Origin: Cohnella algarum
Lineage (GTDB): Bacteria > Bacillota > Bacilli > Paenibacillales > Paenibacillaceae
NCBI RefSeq assembly: GCF_016937515.1
Contig: NZ_JAFHKM010000002.1
Span: 496,001 to 560,000, forward strand
Direction: 5' to 3'
DNA length: 64,000 nt
Below, in pieces: positions 7,172-17,225 of the stretch. Below the pieces are notes generated by a model. It saw nothing but the letters and a program-made list of their open reading frames with translations, was not told the origin of the DNA and ran no database searches. The stretch's first letter is position 1; every line of letters starts with the position of its first letter. The position numbers were made by a program, and so were the translations under genes.

Positions 7172-10100
7172 TTACGGATTGATAAATTGCATCGCCTGCA
7201 GCATCCGCTTCAACAGGACGGCGCCTTGCGCGCGGGACGCATATTCCCGGGGACCGAACTTCGTTTCGGTCAAACCGTGAATGATGGAGGCTCCGGTCAG
7301 CCGCCCCACCGCGGCGTCCGCCCATGGCGCGATGTCCGCTTCGTCGGCGAACGTTCTCGCCATCGCCCCGTTCGCATCCGGCGCATGTCCGGCGTACTCC
7401 ATCGCCCTGACGATCATGACCGCCATTTGTTCGCGGGTAACGGGAGCCTCCGGCCGGAACGTCCCGTCCTCAAAACCGTCAATGAGCTGATGTTGTTGAG
7501 CGGCCCGAACGGCCCCCGCATACCACGCTCCCGGCGCCACGTCCCGGAAAGGCGTCGAACCGTCTGGTTCATCGTCCAGGCCGAGAGCGCGCACGAGCAT
7601 GGCGGCAAATTCGGCGCGGCTGATGTGATCGTCCGGCACAAATCGGTCTTGCGTTCTTCCTTCGACAAGCAGCTTGTTCGCCATCAGGACGATATCCTTT
7701 TGCGCCCAGTGCCCGTTCAAATCCGCAAACGAATGATCCGATCGGATGACCGAATAAACGCCGTTATAAGGCGAACGAATCGTCACCAGGGGTGAGCCCT
7801 CGTTCGAGAAGACAGCCGGCGTGAACCGCATCCGCCCGTTTTCGTCGATGCGTACGGCTGTCGCTTGATCCGGATTGGCCGGTTCGGGCAGAGCGGTCGT
7901 TAGAGTCGCGTACGTTCGGCCCCAATCAATGCTGCTGCCGTCGTTGGCCTGAAGCGAATACACGACCGGATGAGGGAGCAGCGGCTCTCCCCCCGCTCTC
8001 GCGATCGCTCCGTTCACGGCGTCGCTGACGGAACCCGCAGCCACAGCGATCTTGAAGGTAACGGCCGCTTCCCCCGGAACGCCTTGGAGGACGCGGAGCG
8101 GAATGCGCAGGCCGTTTCCATTAACGCGCCATTCCAACAGGGCGTCGGGACGAACTTCCAGCGCGTGAAGCAGCGGAGCGGCCGGAAGGTCCATCTGGAC
8201 TGAATCTCCGATGTCTTGCGCTTCGATCTTAATGCCACCCGGCTCGGTTGCCAATGCTTCGGACAATTGCTCCGCCGTCGGGAAAATCCGGGTTATGCGT
8301 TGCCCGTCGGACGCTTCGTACGATGCGTCCACCCACTTGACCACCCCGTTGATTTTGACGATTACCTGGTGGATGGCAGCAGGCTCGTCGCTGCCTGAGG
8401 ATTCGTTCGTTCCCGAGTTCCCCGTATTTTCGGAGCCATCGGAGCCATCGGAGCCGTCAGAGCCGTCAGAACCGTCAGAGCCGTTGGAGCCATCGGAGCC
8501 GTCAGAGCCATCGGAGCCGTCAGAGCCATCGGAGCCGTCAGAGCCGTCAGGAGCCGTGACCGTCACCGTGCGCGTCGCTTCTGCGGCGGCATTGCCGGAT
8601 GGATCTTCCACACTGTACCGCAGCGTATACTCGCCCGCTTGGCTTGTATCTACCGTTCCGGTCACGACAATGCGATCGGAGATGTCGCCGTAATAGGCAT
8701 CGGTCGCTTGCGCTCCGGGATCGGCAAACGCTGCGCCAAGCGGCACGCTCATCACGGGATCGCCGAGCAGCGTGAGAACGGGAGGCTGCGTATCTTGCAC
8801 ATAGACCGTGCGCGTCACGGTCGCAGCCGCATTGCCTGCGGCATCGGAAACGTTATAGGTCAGCGTATACGTGCCGAGTGTCGACGTATCCACCGTTCCG
8901 GTCACTATAATCGAAGCGGAAAGGTCGCCGTCCTGCGCATCCTGCGCCGTTGCGCCGGGATCGGCAAACGGACTGTTCGCTTCCACCGTCATGGGATTCG
9001 GTCCGTTCAAATAAATCGCCGGCGCGTCCCCGTCGTACACGTAAACATCGCGGATGACCGAGGCGGCATTGCCGGATGGATCTTCCACACTGTACCGCAG
9101 CGTATACTCGCCCGCTTGGCTTGTATCTACCGTTCCGGTCACGACAATGCGATCGGAGATGTCGCCGTAATAGGCATCGGTCGCTTGCGCTCCGGGATCG
9201 GCAAACGCTGCGCCAAGCGGCACGCTCATCACGGGATCGCCGAGCAGCGTGAGAACGGGAGGCTGCGTATCTTGCACATAGACCGTGCGCGTCACGGTCG
9301 CAGCCGCATTGCCTGCGGCATCGGAAACGTTATAGGTCAGCGTATACGTGCCGAGTGTCGACGTATCCACCGTTCCGGTCACTATAATCGAAGCGGAAAG
9401 GTCGCCGTCCTGCGCATCCTGCGCCGTTGCGCCGGGATCGGCAAACGGACTGTTCGCTTCCACCGTCATGGGATTCGGTCCGTTCAAATAAATCGCCGGC
9501 GCGTCCCCGTCGTACACGTTCACATCGCGGATGACCGAGGCGGCATTGCCGGATGGATCTTCCACACTGTACCGCAGCGTATACTCGCCCGCTTGGCTTG
9601 TATCTACCGTTCCGGTCACGACAATGCGATCGGAGATGTCGCCGTAATAGGCATCGGTCGCCTGCGCTCCGGGATCGGCAAACGCTGCGCCAACCGGCAC
9701 GCTCATCGCGGAATCGCCGAGCAGCGTGAGAACGGGAGGCTGCGTATCTTGCACATAGACCGCGCGCGTCACGGTCGCAGCCGCATTGCCTGCGGCATCG
9801 GAAACGTTATAGGTCAGCGTATACGTGCCGAGTGTCGACGTATCCACCGTTCCGGTCACTATAATCGAAACGGAAAGGTCGCCGTCCTGCGCATCCTGCG
9901 CCGTTGCGCCGGGATCGGTAAAGACGCTGTCTGCTTCCACTGTCATGGGATTCGATCCGTTCAAATAAATCGCCGGCGCGTCCCCGTCATACACGTTCAC
10001 ATCGCGGATGACCGAAGCGGCATTGCCGGCGCGGTCCGTGACCGCATATTGAATCGGGTAATTTCCGAGGCGCGACGTGTCCACGGCGCCCGAAATCGTG

Positions 10101-12601
10101 ATGGACGAAGCCGGAATCGCGCCGTCGATCGCATCGGTCGCAACCGCCCCCGGTTCCGTATACGTCCCGCCTTGCGGGATATTCATCGGATTGCTGCCGT
10201 TCAGCGCAAGCTCCGGCGCCGTGTTGTCCAGAACGAACGCGTTCGATACCGCGTCGGCGACATTCCCGGCCCCATCCCGCGCGCGGATATGCAAATACCA
10301 GTTGCCGTCTCCGCTTGTCTGCCGCAATGGGTCGCCGCTGGCGAAAGCCGTCCAGCCGTCGGCGGGCGTTTCCACGCTTTGCGTCCAGGCGTATTGCAGC
10401 GAGGCTGCGTCGACGCCGCTTTCCGCATCCGTCACAGTCACGGTGCTTTCCGCCGTTCGCGAAGGCGTCGCTTGGCCGTTCGCGGCGAACTGAACGTCGG
10501 GAGGCGTACCGTCTCGCAGCACGGTAATCGTGTACGTTCGAGGCGGCTTCAAATACGGTTCAACCCGAACAGGGATGACCGTCGATGCTCCCGAGACGCT
10601 TACGGTCGCCGTGCTGCCGCTGGCTTGCGGCTGGTTGTCGACATACAGCTGGGCGTTAGCCGTGTCCGCCAGCGTTGCCTTGATATGCACGCTCGATTCC
10701 GACAGGCCGACGAAGGTATAAGCGGTGACCGAAGGGGAAAACGCGGGATCCATATCGCCCTCCTGCACCGTCAGGCCGCTCAGACGGTCATTGCCCGGCA
10801 CGTCCGTTTGACCGTAATAATCACTATCTCCCGGGCCGGCTCCCCAAGCGACGACGGTGCCGTCCGCCTTCAGTGCCAGCGAAAGAGTCCCTCCCGCCGC
10901 GATCGCCACCACCCCGGAGAGTCCGGCAGGCACATCCGATTGACCATAAAAATCATCACCCCAGGCGACAACGGTGCCGTCCGATTTCAGCGCCACCGAA
11001 TGAAGCCCTCCCGCCGCGATCGCCACCACCCCGGTAAGCTCGGCCGGAACGTACGATTGACCATGAAAATCACCACCCCAGGCGACGACGGTACCGTTCG
11101 CTTTCAGCGCCAGCGAATGAAGCCCTCCCGCCGCGATCGCCACCACCCCGGAGAGTCCGGCAGGCACGGTCGTTTGGCCACCAGTATTACTTCCCCAGGC
11201 GACGACGGTGCCGTCCGATTTCAGCGCCAGCGAATGAAAACCTCCCGCCGCGATCGCCACCACCCCGGAGAGTCCAGCCGGCACGGTCGTTTGACCATAA
11301 TAGTTATCTCCCCAAGCGACGACGGTGCCGTTCGATCTCAGCGCCAGCGAATGTTGCGTTCCCCCCGAGACGGCCTTCACGCCGGAGAGCCCGGGCACGT
11401 CCGTTTGACCGTAACGGTTATCTCCCCAGGCGACAACGGTGCCGTTCGCTTTCAGTGCCAGCGAATGATACGATCCCGCTGCAATTGCCGTCACCTCGGT
11501 AAGCCCGTCCGGCACGGTCAATTGGCCAAGTTCCGGGTCGTCGTCTCCCCAGACATCTCCCGGGCTGCCTCCCCAGGCTTCGACGATGCCGTCCGACTTC
11601 AGCGCCAGCGAATGAATCGATCCCGCCGCGACAGCGCCACCCTTGACCGGCTTGGCAAGCCCGTCCGGCACGTTCGTTTGACCCTCATCATTATTTCCCC
11701 AGGCGACGACGGTGCCGTCCGACTTCAGCGCCATCGAATGAATCTCTCCCGCCGCGACCGCCACGATCCCAGTAAGTCCGGCCGGCACGGTCGATTGACC
11801 AAACGTATTACTTCCCCAGGCGACGACGGTGCCGTCGGCTTTAAGCGCCAGCGAATGATTCAATTTCGCCGCGACCGCCACGCCACCGGAAAGCCCGGCC
11901 GGCACGGTCGATTGACCACTACTATTATTTCCCCAGGCGACGACGGTGCCGTCCGATTTCAGCGCCAGCGAATGATTCTCTCCTGCCACGATCCCCGCCA
12001 CCCCGGTAAGTCCGGCCGGCAAGTTCAATTGACCATAAAGATTATTTCCCCAAGCGACGACGGTGCCGTCCGATTTCAGCGCCAGCGAATGCAACGCTCC
12101 CGCCGCGATCGCCACGACCCCGGTAAGTCCGGCCGGCACGTCCGTTTGATGTTGACTATTTTTTCCCCAGGCGACGACGGTGCCGTCCGATTTCAGCGCT
12201 AGCACATGAGCGCCTCCCGCTGCGATCGCCACAACCCCGGTAAGTCCGGCCGGCACGTCCGTTACCCCATTATGATTATCACCCCAGGCAACGACGGTGC
12301 CGTCCGATTTCAGCGCCAGCGAATAATTCGCTGCCGCTGCGATATCGATCACTTTCCCCGGCCCGGCAAGCTCGGCCGGCACGTCCGTTTGACCAGCGCT
12401 ATTGCTTCCCCAAACGACGACGGTGCCGTCCGACTTCAGCGCCAGCGAATGATAGGCTCCCGCGGCGATATTCACAATTCCGCTTCCCACTTCCGTCTGC
12501 GCCGCATTGGCCTCCCCGGAACCGTAAGGAACCGCCGCAGTCAGCAGCAATACGAAAGACAGAATAAGAGGAATGAGCTTTCGGCTTTTTGGAAAGAACA
12601 T
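7172..12601 (-). CDS. Giant SLH surface protein: 14 RCC1 repeats, Ig-like repeats, GSD linker
   Basis: This exported protein of about 1809 residues starts at ATG 12601, chosen because GGGAGTG lies 8 bases before it; a GTG at 12616 is possible but lacks a site. The signal peptide ends near GEANA. Fourteen RCC1-type repeats of about 39 residues follow (pattern HSLALKSDGTVVAWG), enough for two seven-bladed propellers. Then come a cadherin-like sandwich region and seven Ig/DUF5011-like repeats of about 79 residues. A GSD-rich linker leads to a further module and three C-terminal SLH domains (HWAQKDI..., AWYAGAV..., APWADAA...) that bind secondary cell-wall polymer. The protein should sit on the cell surface; its ligand is unknown. 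Next upstream is a second SLH protein. Confidence 0.93.
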   Translation of the reverse strand: MFFPKSRKLIPLILSFVLLLTAAVPYGSGEANAAQTEVGSGIVNIAAGAYHSLALKSDGTVVVWGSNSAGQTDVPAELAGPGKVIDIAAAANYSLALKSDGTVVAWGDNHNGVTDVPAGLTGVVAIAAGGAHVLALKSDGTVVAWGKNSQHQTDVPAGLTGVVAIAAGALHSLALKSDGTVVAWGNNLYGQLNLPAGLTGVAGIVAGENHSLALKSDGTVVAWGNNSSGQSTVPAGLSGGVAVAAKLNHSLALKADGTVVAWGSNTFGQSTVPAGLTGIVAVAAGEIHSMALKSDGTVVAWGNNDEGQTNVPDGLAKPVKGGAVAAGSIHSLALKSDGIVEAWGGSPGDVWGDDDPELGQLTVPDGLTEVTAIAAGSYHSLALKANGTVVAWGDNRYGQTDVPGLSGVKAVSGGTQHSLALRSNGTVVAWGDNYYGQTTVPAGLSGVVAIAAGGFHSLALKSDGTVVAWGSNTGGQTTVPAGLSGVVAIAAGGLHSLALKANGTVVAWGGDFHGQSYVPAELTGVVAIAAGGLHSVALKSDGTVVAWGDDFYGQSDVPAGLSGVVAIAAGGTLSLALKADGTVVAWGAGPGDSDYYGQTDVPGNDRLSGLTVQEGDMDPAFSPSVTAYTFVGLSESSVHIKATLADTANAQLYVDNQPQASGSTATVSVSGASTVIPVRVEPYLKPPRTYTITVLRDGTPPDVQFAANGQATPSRTAESTVTVTDAESGVDAASLQYAWTQSVETPADGWTAFASGDPLRQTSGDGNWYLHIRARDGAGNVADAVSNAFVLDNTAPELALNGSNPMNIPQGGTYTEPGAVATDAIDGAIPASSITISGAVDTSRLGNYPIQYAVTDRAGNAASVIRDVNVYDGDAPAIYLNGSNPMTVEADSVFTDPGATAQDAQDGDLSVSIIVTGTVDTSTLGTYTLTYNVSDAAGNAAATVTRAVYVQDTQPPVLTLLGDSAMSVPVGAAFADPGAQATDAYYGDISDRIVVTGTVDTSQAGEYTLRYSVEDPSGNAASVIRDVNVYDGDAPAIYLNGPNPMTVEANSPFADPGATAQDAQDGDLSASIIVTGTVDTSTLGTYTLTYNVSDAAGNAAATVTRTVYVQDTQPPVLTLLGDPVMSVPLGAAFADPGAQATDAYYGDISDRIVVTGTVDTSQAGEYTLRYSVEDPSGNAASVIRDVYVYDGDAPAIYLNGPNPMTVEANSPFADPGATAQDAQDGDLSASIIVTGTVDTSTLGTYTLTYNVSDAAGNAAATVTRTVYVQDTQPPVLTLLGDPVMSVPLGAAFADPGAQATDAYYGDISDRIVVTGTVDTSQAGEYTLRYSVEDPSGNAAAEATRTVTVTAPDGSDGSDGSDGSDGSDGSDGSNGSDGSDGSDGSDGSDGSENTGNSGTNESSGSDEPAAIHQVIVKINGVVKWVDASYEASDGQRITRIFPTAEQLSEALATEPGGIKIEAQDIGDSVQMDLPAAPLLHALEVRPDALLEWRVNGNGLRIPLRVLQGVPGEAAVTFKIAVAAGSVSDAVNGAIARAGGEPLLPHPVVYSLQANDGSSIDWGRTYATLTTALPEPANPDQATAVRIDENGRMRFTPAVFSNEGSPLVTIRSPYNGVYSVIRSDHSFADLNGHWAQKDIVLMANKLLVEGRTQDRFVPDDHISRAEFAAMLVRALGLDDEPDGSTPFRDVAPGAWYAGAVRAAQQHQLIDGFEDGTFRPEAPVTREQMAVMIVRAMEYAGHAPDANGAMARTFADEADIAPWADAAVGRLTGASIIHGLTETKFGPREYASRAQGAVLLKRMLQAMQFINP
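8432..8552. repeat. 9-bp tandem repeat encoding the GSD linker
   Basis: About 13 units of GAGCCRTCR encode Asp-Gly-Ser repeats on the minus strand. All units are multiples of three bases, so copy-number change would alter linker length without a frameshift. Confidence 0.8.
8584..10016. repeat. Three near-identical 477-bp tandem units
   Basis: The block GGATCTTCCA recurs at 8601, 9078 and 9555, exactly 477 bp apart, and long stretches between are almost identical. Each unit encodes two different Ig-like domains (159 residues), so the array grew by duplication of a two-domain module. Confidence 0.88.
10840..12480. repeat. Diverged RCC1-coding repeat array
   Basis: Fourteen units of roughly 117 bp encode the RCC1 repeats. 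Common blocks such as GCGACGACGGTGCCGTC recur throughout. Units differ more from each other than the 477-bp units do, so this array is older. Confidence 0.85.
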
Positions 12602-12983
12602 GATAGACACTCCCACATTCTATGAACTAGTTTACTTATATTATCCAATTTCTCGTCATTCATCGAATTGCGGCCTATAAAGGCGGTTTTAATATGGTGA
12701 GTTCCGATCTCTCCGTAAGTTCCCCGCCTTGCCGCTGTGCGGTCCATGCTGCGACCACGGGCCGCCGCGTCATCCCGTTCGACACGTACAATATGTTTAC
12801 CGCGACGGCCGTTCCGAGGTGGCCCTTTCGGCTGTTTTGGTTTCCGACGTATGGTTAGAAAATTCGAAGTCGTCTTTCCCGCTGGCATGCAAATCGCTGT
12901 AAAGCGATCCTCTCAGCCTAATCACAGAGCAAGTCCGTTCCGCCGGAGACGGGGCGTCAGCCCCGCCGTCCGATGGAACCGGC
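12602..12983. other. Intergenic region between the two SLH genes
   Basis: About 380 bases without a supported gene. It must hold the promoter of the RCC1-SLH gene; TAATAT-like boxes near 12635-12645 are possible -10 elements but no convincing -35 was found. Open frames here lack ribosome sites. Confidence 0.4.
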
Positions 12984-15808
12984 TTACGGTACCGGAATGA
13001 ACTTCTCCGTGCCGTCCTGTTGCTTCTCGTAGGAATGGTCCATGGATGCTTCCTGGATATAGCCGTACGCCCAGTGGGCTTGCGTGACGTCCGGCCATTG
13101 CTGCGGCAATCCGATCAGCGGTCCGCGGCCCAGCAGTCTGTCGATCATCGTGACCGCCTCGGCGCGGGTCAGCGTCGAATTCGGGCGGAACGTGCCGTCC
13201 TCATACCCGTATACGATACCTGCCGCATTCGCTTGCTCGATGACGGCTTTCGCCCAGCTTCCGTCGATATCGGCAAATCCCGCGCTTGCGCCCGTTGCAC
13301 CGGGCAGCAACGGGGAGATCGCGCTCGCCATCTCCGCCCGCGTGATCATCGCGTCCGGCTTGAAGCTGCCGTCGGGATAACCGATCATGAGGCTCATGCC
13401 GGAGGCGCGGTCAATGTACTCCTTCGCCCAATGCGCATCCCCGACGTCCGGGAAATCTCCAGGTGCCGCGTCCTCATCCCGGTCGAACACCCTGACCAGC
13501 ATCGCGGCGACTTCCGCGCGGGTTACGTTTCGGTCCGGAGCGAACGTCCCGTCGGCATAACCGAAAAGAAACGCTTGATGCTCCGGATTCATCCAATGGA
13601 CGACGGTAAACGTGCCCGTCTTGCCGGCGGAGCCGGGAAAGCGGATCCCCAGCCGATCTTCGCCGTCATAGGGGACGATGCTTCCTCTCGCCAGCTCCTT
13701 CGTGCCGTCGTCATACAACGCGAAGACCGCGACTCTCTTCAGCTGTTCGTCGTTGAGCGGCGCACCGGTCAGCGGCAGAATCGCCTCGTATCCGCCGCCG
13801 GTCGCGTTCGATCCGATCGTCATCGGACGGCCGACGGTTTCGACCGTGCCGCCTCTCGCGGCTTCGAGTACGAGCGGATCCGTCGTTGCCAGCGATTCGA
13901 TCGATTCGAGGTCTTTTTCCCTGGCCGGTTCGATGCGAAAACGAAGCCCGTCCGTTCCCCCTTCGAGCGTTGCGTCCGGGATGACGACACGCGCCCGCGT
14001 CGCGGAAATCTCCATCCGGATCTTGCTTTCGGACAGCAAATCGACCGAAGCCTTCGGGAACGTCACGACCAGCTCGACGTCCCCGTTATCTTCGTCCGGG
14101 ATGAGCATCTTCGCGAAATCGGAACCGAGCGCCCTGAGCTTGTCGATCGCTCGGGCCGCCTGCTCTTCCGTCAGTTCGACCGCCGCTTGCCGGCGTCCGG
14201 CGTTGGCAGACGAACGGACGATATAGGCATTCGATACGAGGGACCCGCCGTTGCCGTCAACGACTTGAATCGTAGACCGTCCGGAGTCAGAATCGGAGTC
14301 CGGCGTTGACGGCGTCGACGAATTCGGGGCGCGCGGCGTCGCGCTCGCCTCGTTCGAGTATTCGCTGACGTCCGCGGCGTTGTGCGCCTTCACGGCGAAA
14401 TAATAGGTCGTATCGTTGACAAGACCTGTTGCCGTGTAGGCAACCTCTGTCACCGTGGCGAGCGGCATTGGATCGTATGCACCTGATGCGGTGCCGATAT
14501 ACAAGCTGTAATAGACGGCTGACGTGACCGTGTCCCAGGCCAGTGACACTTGACCGTTGCCGGGGGACGCCCTGAGATGGGCAGGAGGACTCAGACTCCA
14601 CTGGGCATAGACGGTCACATCGCCGCGACGGTCGTCGCGTCGAAGACGGTTCCGCTGCCGTCCGGCAGCGTGTTCCATCCCGCGAACGCATAGCCGGGAC
14701 GGGTCGGCGGGGCGGGGAGGGCAGCCGCCGGCTCGCCGTCCGTCACGATCAAGGTCGAGGGGGTCGCCTCCGTATCCCCGCCGTTCTTATCGAACGTGAC
14801 CGTGTGGGAAACCGTTTCAAGCTTTTTGATCTTGTAGTTGCCGTTGTCCGATACATACAGATTCCCGTTAGGGTCCAGATCGATCCCGATAGGGCCTCTC
14901 AGTTCCGCCGATGTCGCCGGGCCGCCGTCGCCGGAATCCCCGAAGTCGCCGGTCCCGGCAATGGTCGTGATGATGCCGGTCGAACTGATTTTCCGAACGA
15001 TGTGATTGCTGTTCTCCGCGACGTACAGCGTTCCGTTGTCGTCTACGGTGAGTCCGATCGGTTGCCACATAACGGCCGAAGTCGCAGGCCCGCCGTCGCC
15101 GGAATAGCCGGAAACTCCCGTGCCGGCCACCGTACTGATATTCCCGGATGTATCTATTTTCCGCACCCGATTGTTATTTCGGTCCGCGATGTACAGATTC
15201 CCGCTGCCGTCAAAGTCAATGGAATACGGAGTATTTAACTGCGCCGAAGTCGCCGGGCCGCCGTCGCCGGAATAGCCCAGTTGGCCCGTGCTCGAGCCGG
15301 CCACCGTGGTGATGATGCCGGACGTATCCACCTTGCGTACGCGCTCGTAGCCGAGTTCCGTTATGTACATATTCCCTTCGCTGTCGAAGGCCACGGACGA
15401 AGGTAGTCGCAATGTGGCCGAAGTCGCCGGGCCGCCATCCCCCGAAGGGATGGAAATGTTCGCGGCGACTCCGGGCCTTCCGGCTACCGTCGTAATGATG
15501 CCGGACGTATCCACTTTCCGAATCACATGATTATACTGATCCGGAATGTACAGATTTCCGTCGGCGTCTACGGCAATATGGTAAACGATGTTGATTTGGG
15601 CCGAAGCTGCCGGCCCTCCGTCTCCGGAGAAGCCCGCTGTGCCGGTTCCGACGATCGTGTCGATCGTATAGTTCTCCGCCGCATAGGCGCGGCTCCCCCA
15701 GTCGGCCGGCAGCAGGGGGACCACGTTCAGCAACATGATCGCCAACGCGATAAGGAGCAGCTTGGCTGCTCGTCCCTTCCGTAATTGCACATGGGCTCTT
15801 CTCACCAT
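12984..15808 (-). pseudogene. NHL/InlB-repeat/FN3/SLH surface protein, single frameshift
   Basis: Two overlapping frames make one protein of about 941 residues if one base is restored. The first (from ATG 15808) has a signal peptide ending near YAAEN. Five or so NHL repeats follow (SGDGGPATSA motif), then an InlB-type repeat ending PDGSGTVFDATTVAAM-stop at 14615. The other frame resumes with the expected DVTVYAQW end of that repeat, then an FN3 domain, a central region and three SLH domains to 12984. The shift lies at about 14618-14627 and looks like loss of one G (GCGGCGATG for GCGGCGGATG). GGAGGAGA lies just before the start. It is either a true pseudogene or an assembly error. Confidence 0.85.
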
Positions 15809-16362
15809 TCTCCTCCGTTCTTGTAACGCGTCACAATAACTGTATGTTCAACAACCATTCCATTACACGGGATCCGACCGAAGGTGAACATGCTACTTTC
15901 GGACGTAGAACAACCTAAAATCGCAAAAATAGAGCGCGCCGTGCCATCTGGTCTACACGCACAGAACTTACTGCTTGCCGCGATCCGTCGGATTAGGTCC
16001 CGTTCCTTTTCCGCCACAAGGAGCGGACAACATGTGCGGGCGTGCCGATGGAGCGAATATACCAAAACGGTTTTCGTTGTTCCGCGGCAGTAGTATTGTC
16101 CATCATTCCGTCCATAGCCTCGGGTTTGTCCATATTGCTCCATTATATGGGGCTTCGCATTCGGTTGACTTCCACGAAGTCCTGGTCCGGGTGTTTGACC
16201 ATCTTGGCTCCCCCCCAATATAATTTAATGAGTATCTAGTAGATTATTATTATGCGGGACAAGCAAGGCTTCAACGAGCAATAATGGCGAATGTGTCGGT
16301 TAACGAACACGTTTGGTCAAGGTGTCGGGTAAAATTTTCCGGGAAAATCGAGGGGGATTCGG
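15809..16362. other. Intergenic region with a decayed minus-strand frame
   Basis: About 550 bases without a convincing gene. On the minus strand a frame starts at ATG 16202 behind GGGGGAG, stops after 19 codons and reopens at ATG 16133 to run 46 codons to 15993. This looks like a small gene broken by a stop, or chance. I recognise neither part. The AT-rich stretch 16217-16255 probably holds promoters. Confidence 0.35.
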
Positions 16363-16992
16363 ATGATCGGGAACACGGCCGATCTGCGGGTGGTCCGCAG
16401 CAAACAGGCGATTCGGGATGCGCTGGTGGAATTGATCGAAGAGAAGGGTTTTGAAGCGGTTACAGTCAAAGACATTACGACGCGGGCCAGAATCAACCGC
16501 GGCACGTTCTACGCCCATTACCAGGACAAATACGACCTGATGGCCAAATGCGAAGAAGAGATCATGGTCGGGATGTCCAATATAGCGAAGAAGATTTTTC
16601 CATCGTTGAAAACGGAACTGCAGCAGTCACCGTCCCGATTGGCGATTTATCCGTTCGTTGCAGCCATCTTCGCTTTCATGAACGGGCACAGCCGATTCAT
16701 GAAAGCGGCGTTGGGACCAAAGGGAGACATGTCTTTCCAGATCAGGATCAAAGCGTTCATGCAAGAGACGATGCTGGGGAAAAGCCCGGACGTGCTGATC
16801 AATGAAGAAAAAAGCCTCGTTCCGGCAAAGTATTTTGCTACGTACGTGGGATCGGCGCACCTCGGCGTGATTCAACAATGGCTGGAGAGCGGCAGGCAAG
16901 AGTCGCCCGAGGAAATGGCGCGCATCCTGACAACCATTCTGGTGCACGGTCCGTTGTATGCGGCCGGATTGAAGAAGCTGCCCGAGTCCTGA
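16363..16992 (+). CDS. TetR/AcrR family transcriptional regulator
   Basis: This 209-residue protein has the TetR helix-turn-helix at residues about 12-58 (ALVELIEEKGFEAVTVKDIT ... NRGTFYAHYQDKYDLM). A helical ligand-binding domain follows. ATG at 16363 follows GAGGGGGA. No efflux pump or enzyme gene lies beside it, so its target and ligand are unknown; autoregulation is common in the family. Confidence 0.93.
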   Translation: MIGNTADLRVVRSKQAIRDALVELIEEKGFEAVTVKDITTRARINRGTFYAHYQDKYDLMAKCEEEIMVGMSNIAKKIFPSLKTELQQSPSRLAIYPFVAAIFAFMNGHSRFMKAALGPKGDMSFQIRIKAFMQETMLGKSPDVLINEEKSLVPAKYFATYVGSAHLGVIQQWLESGRQESPEEMARILTTILVHGPLYAAGLKKLPES

Positions 16993-17116
16993 ACGCTCGC
17001 TGCCGAATCTTACAATTTGGAGCACATCGATGGCGACGGAAAGTGGGCTCTCTCGAAGATTTCTGAAATATGGCTCATTCATTTACCCCCTGTTGATTAG
17101 AAACTCGCCGAACGCG

Positions 17117-17158
17117 AAAAAGCACACCCTCGCGTCCCCAAGACGCTTCCGGGTGTGC
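17117..17158 (-). terminator. Intrinsic terminator of the Gfo-AraC-Gfo cluster
   Basis: On the minus strand GCACACCC...GACGC stems pair across a GGGG-containing loop and are followed by TTTTT. It lies 68 bases after the second Gfo/Idh gene. Confidence 0.75.
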
Positions 17159-17225
17159 CTCACGACCGGCATTATCGAAAGATACTGCCATTATTGCGGA
17201 TGGCAGACGGTTCTGTCAATCCTTT

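Noticed and set aside
8584..10016. Regular repeats considered as a CRISPR array
   Set aside because: Units are 477 bp, coding and without short unique spacers; no cas gene is nearby.
8639..12202. Very long plus-strand open frame (about 1187 codons)
   Set aside because: It is antisense to the repeat-rich SLH gene and its repetitive His/Arg-rich translation only mirrors the RCC1 and Ig repeats. No start signal or family.
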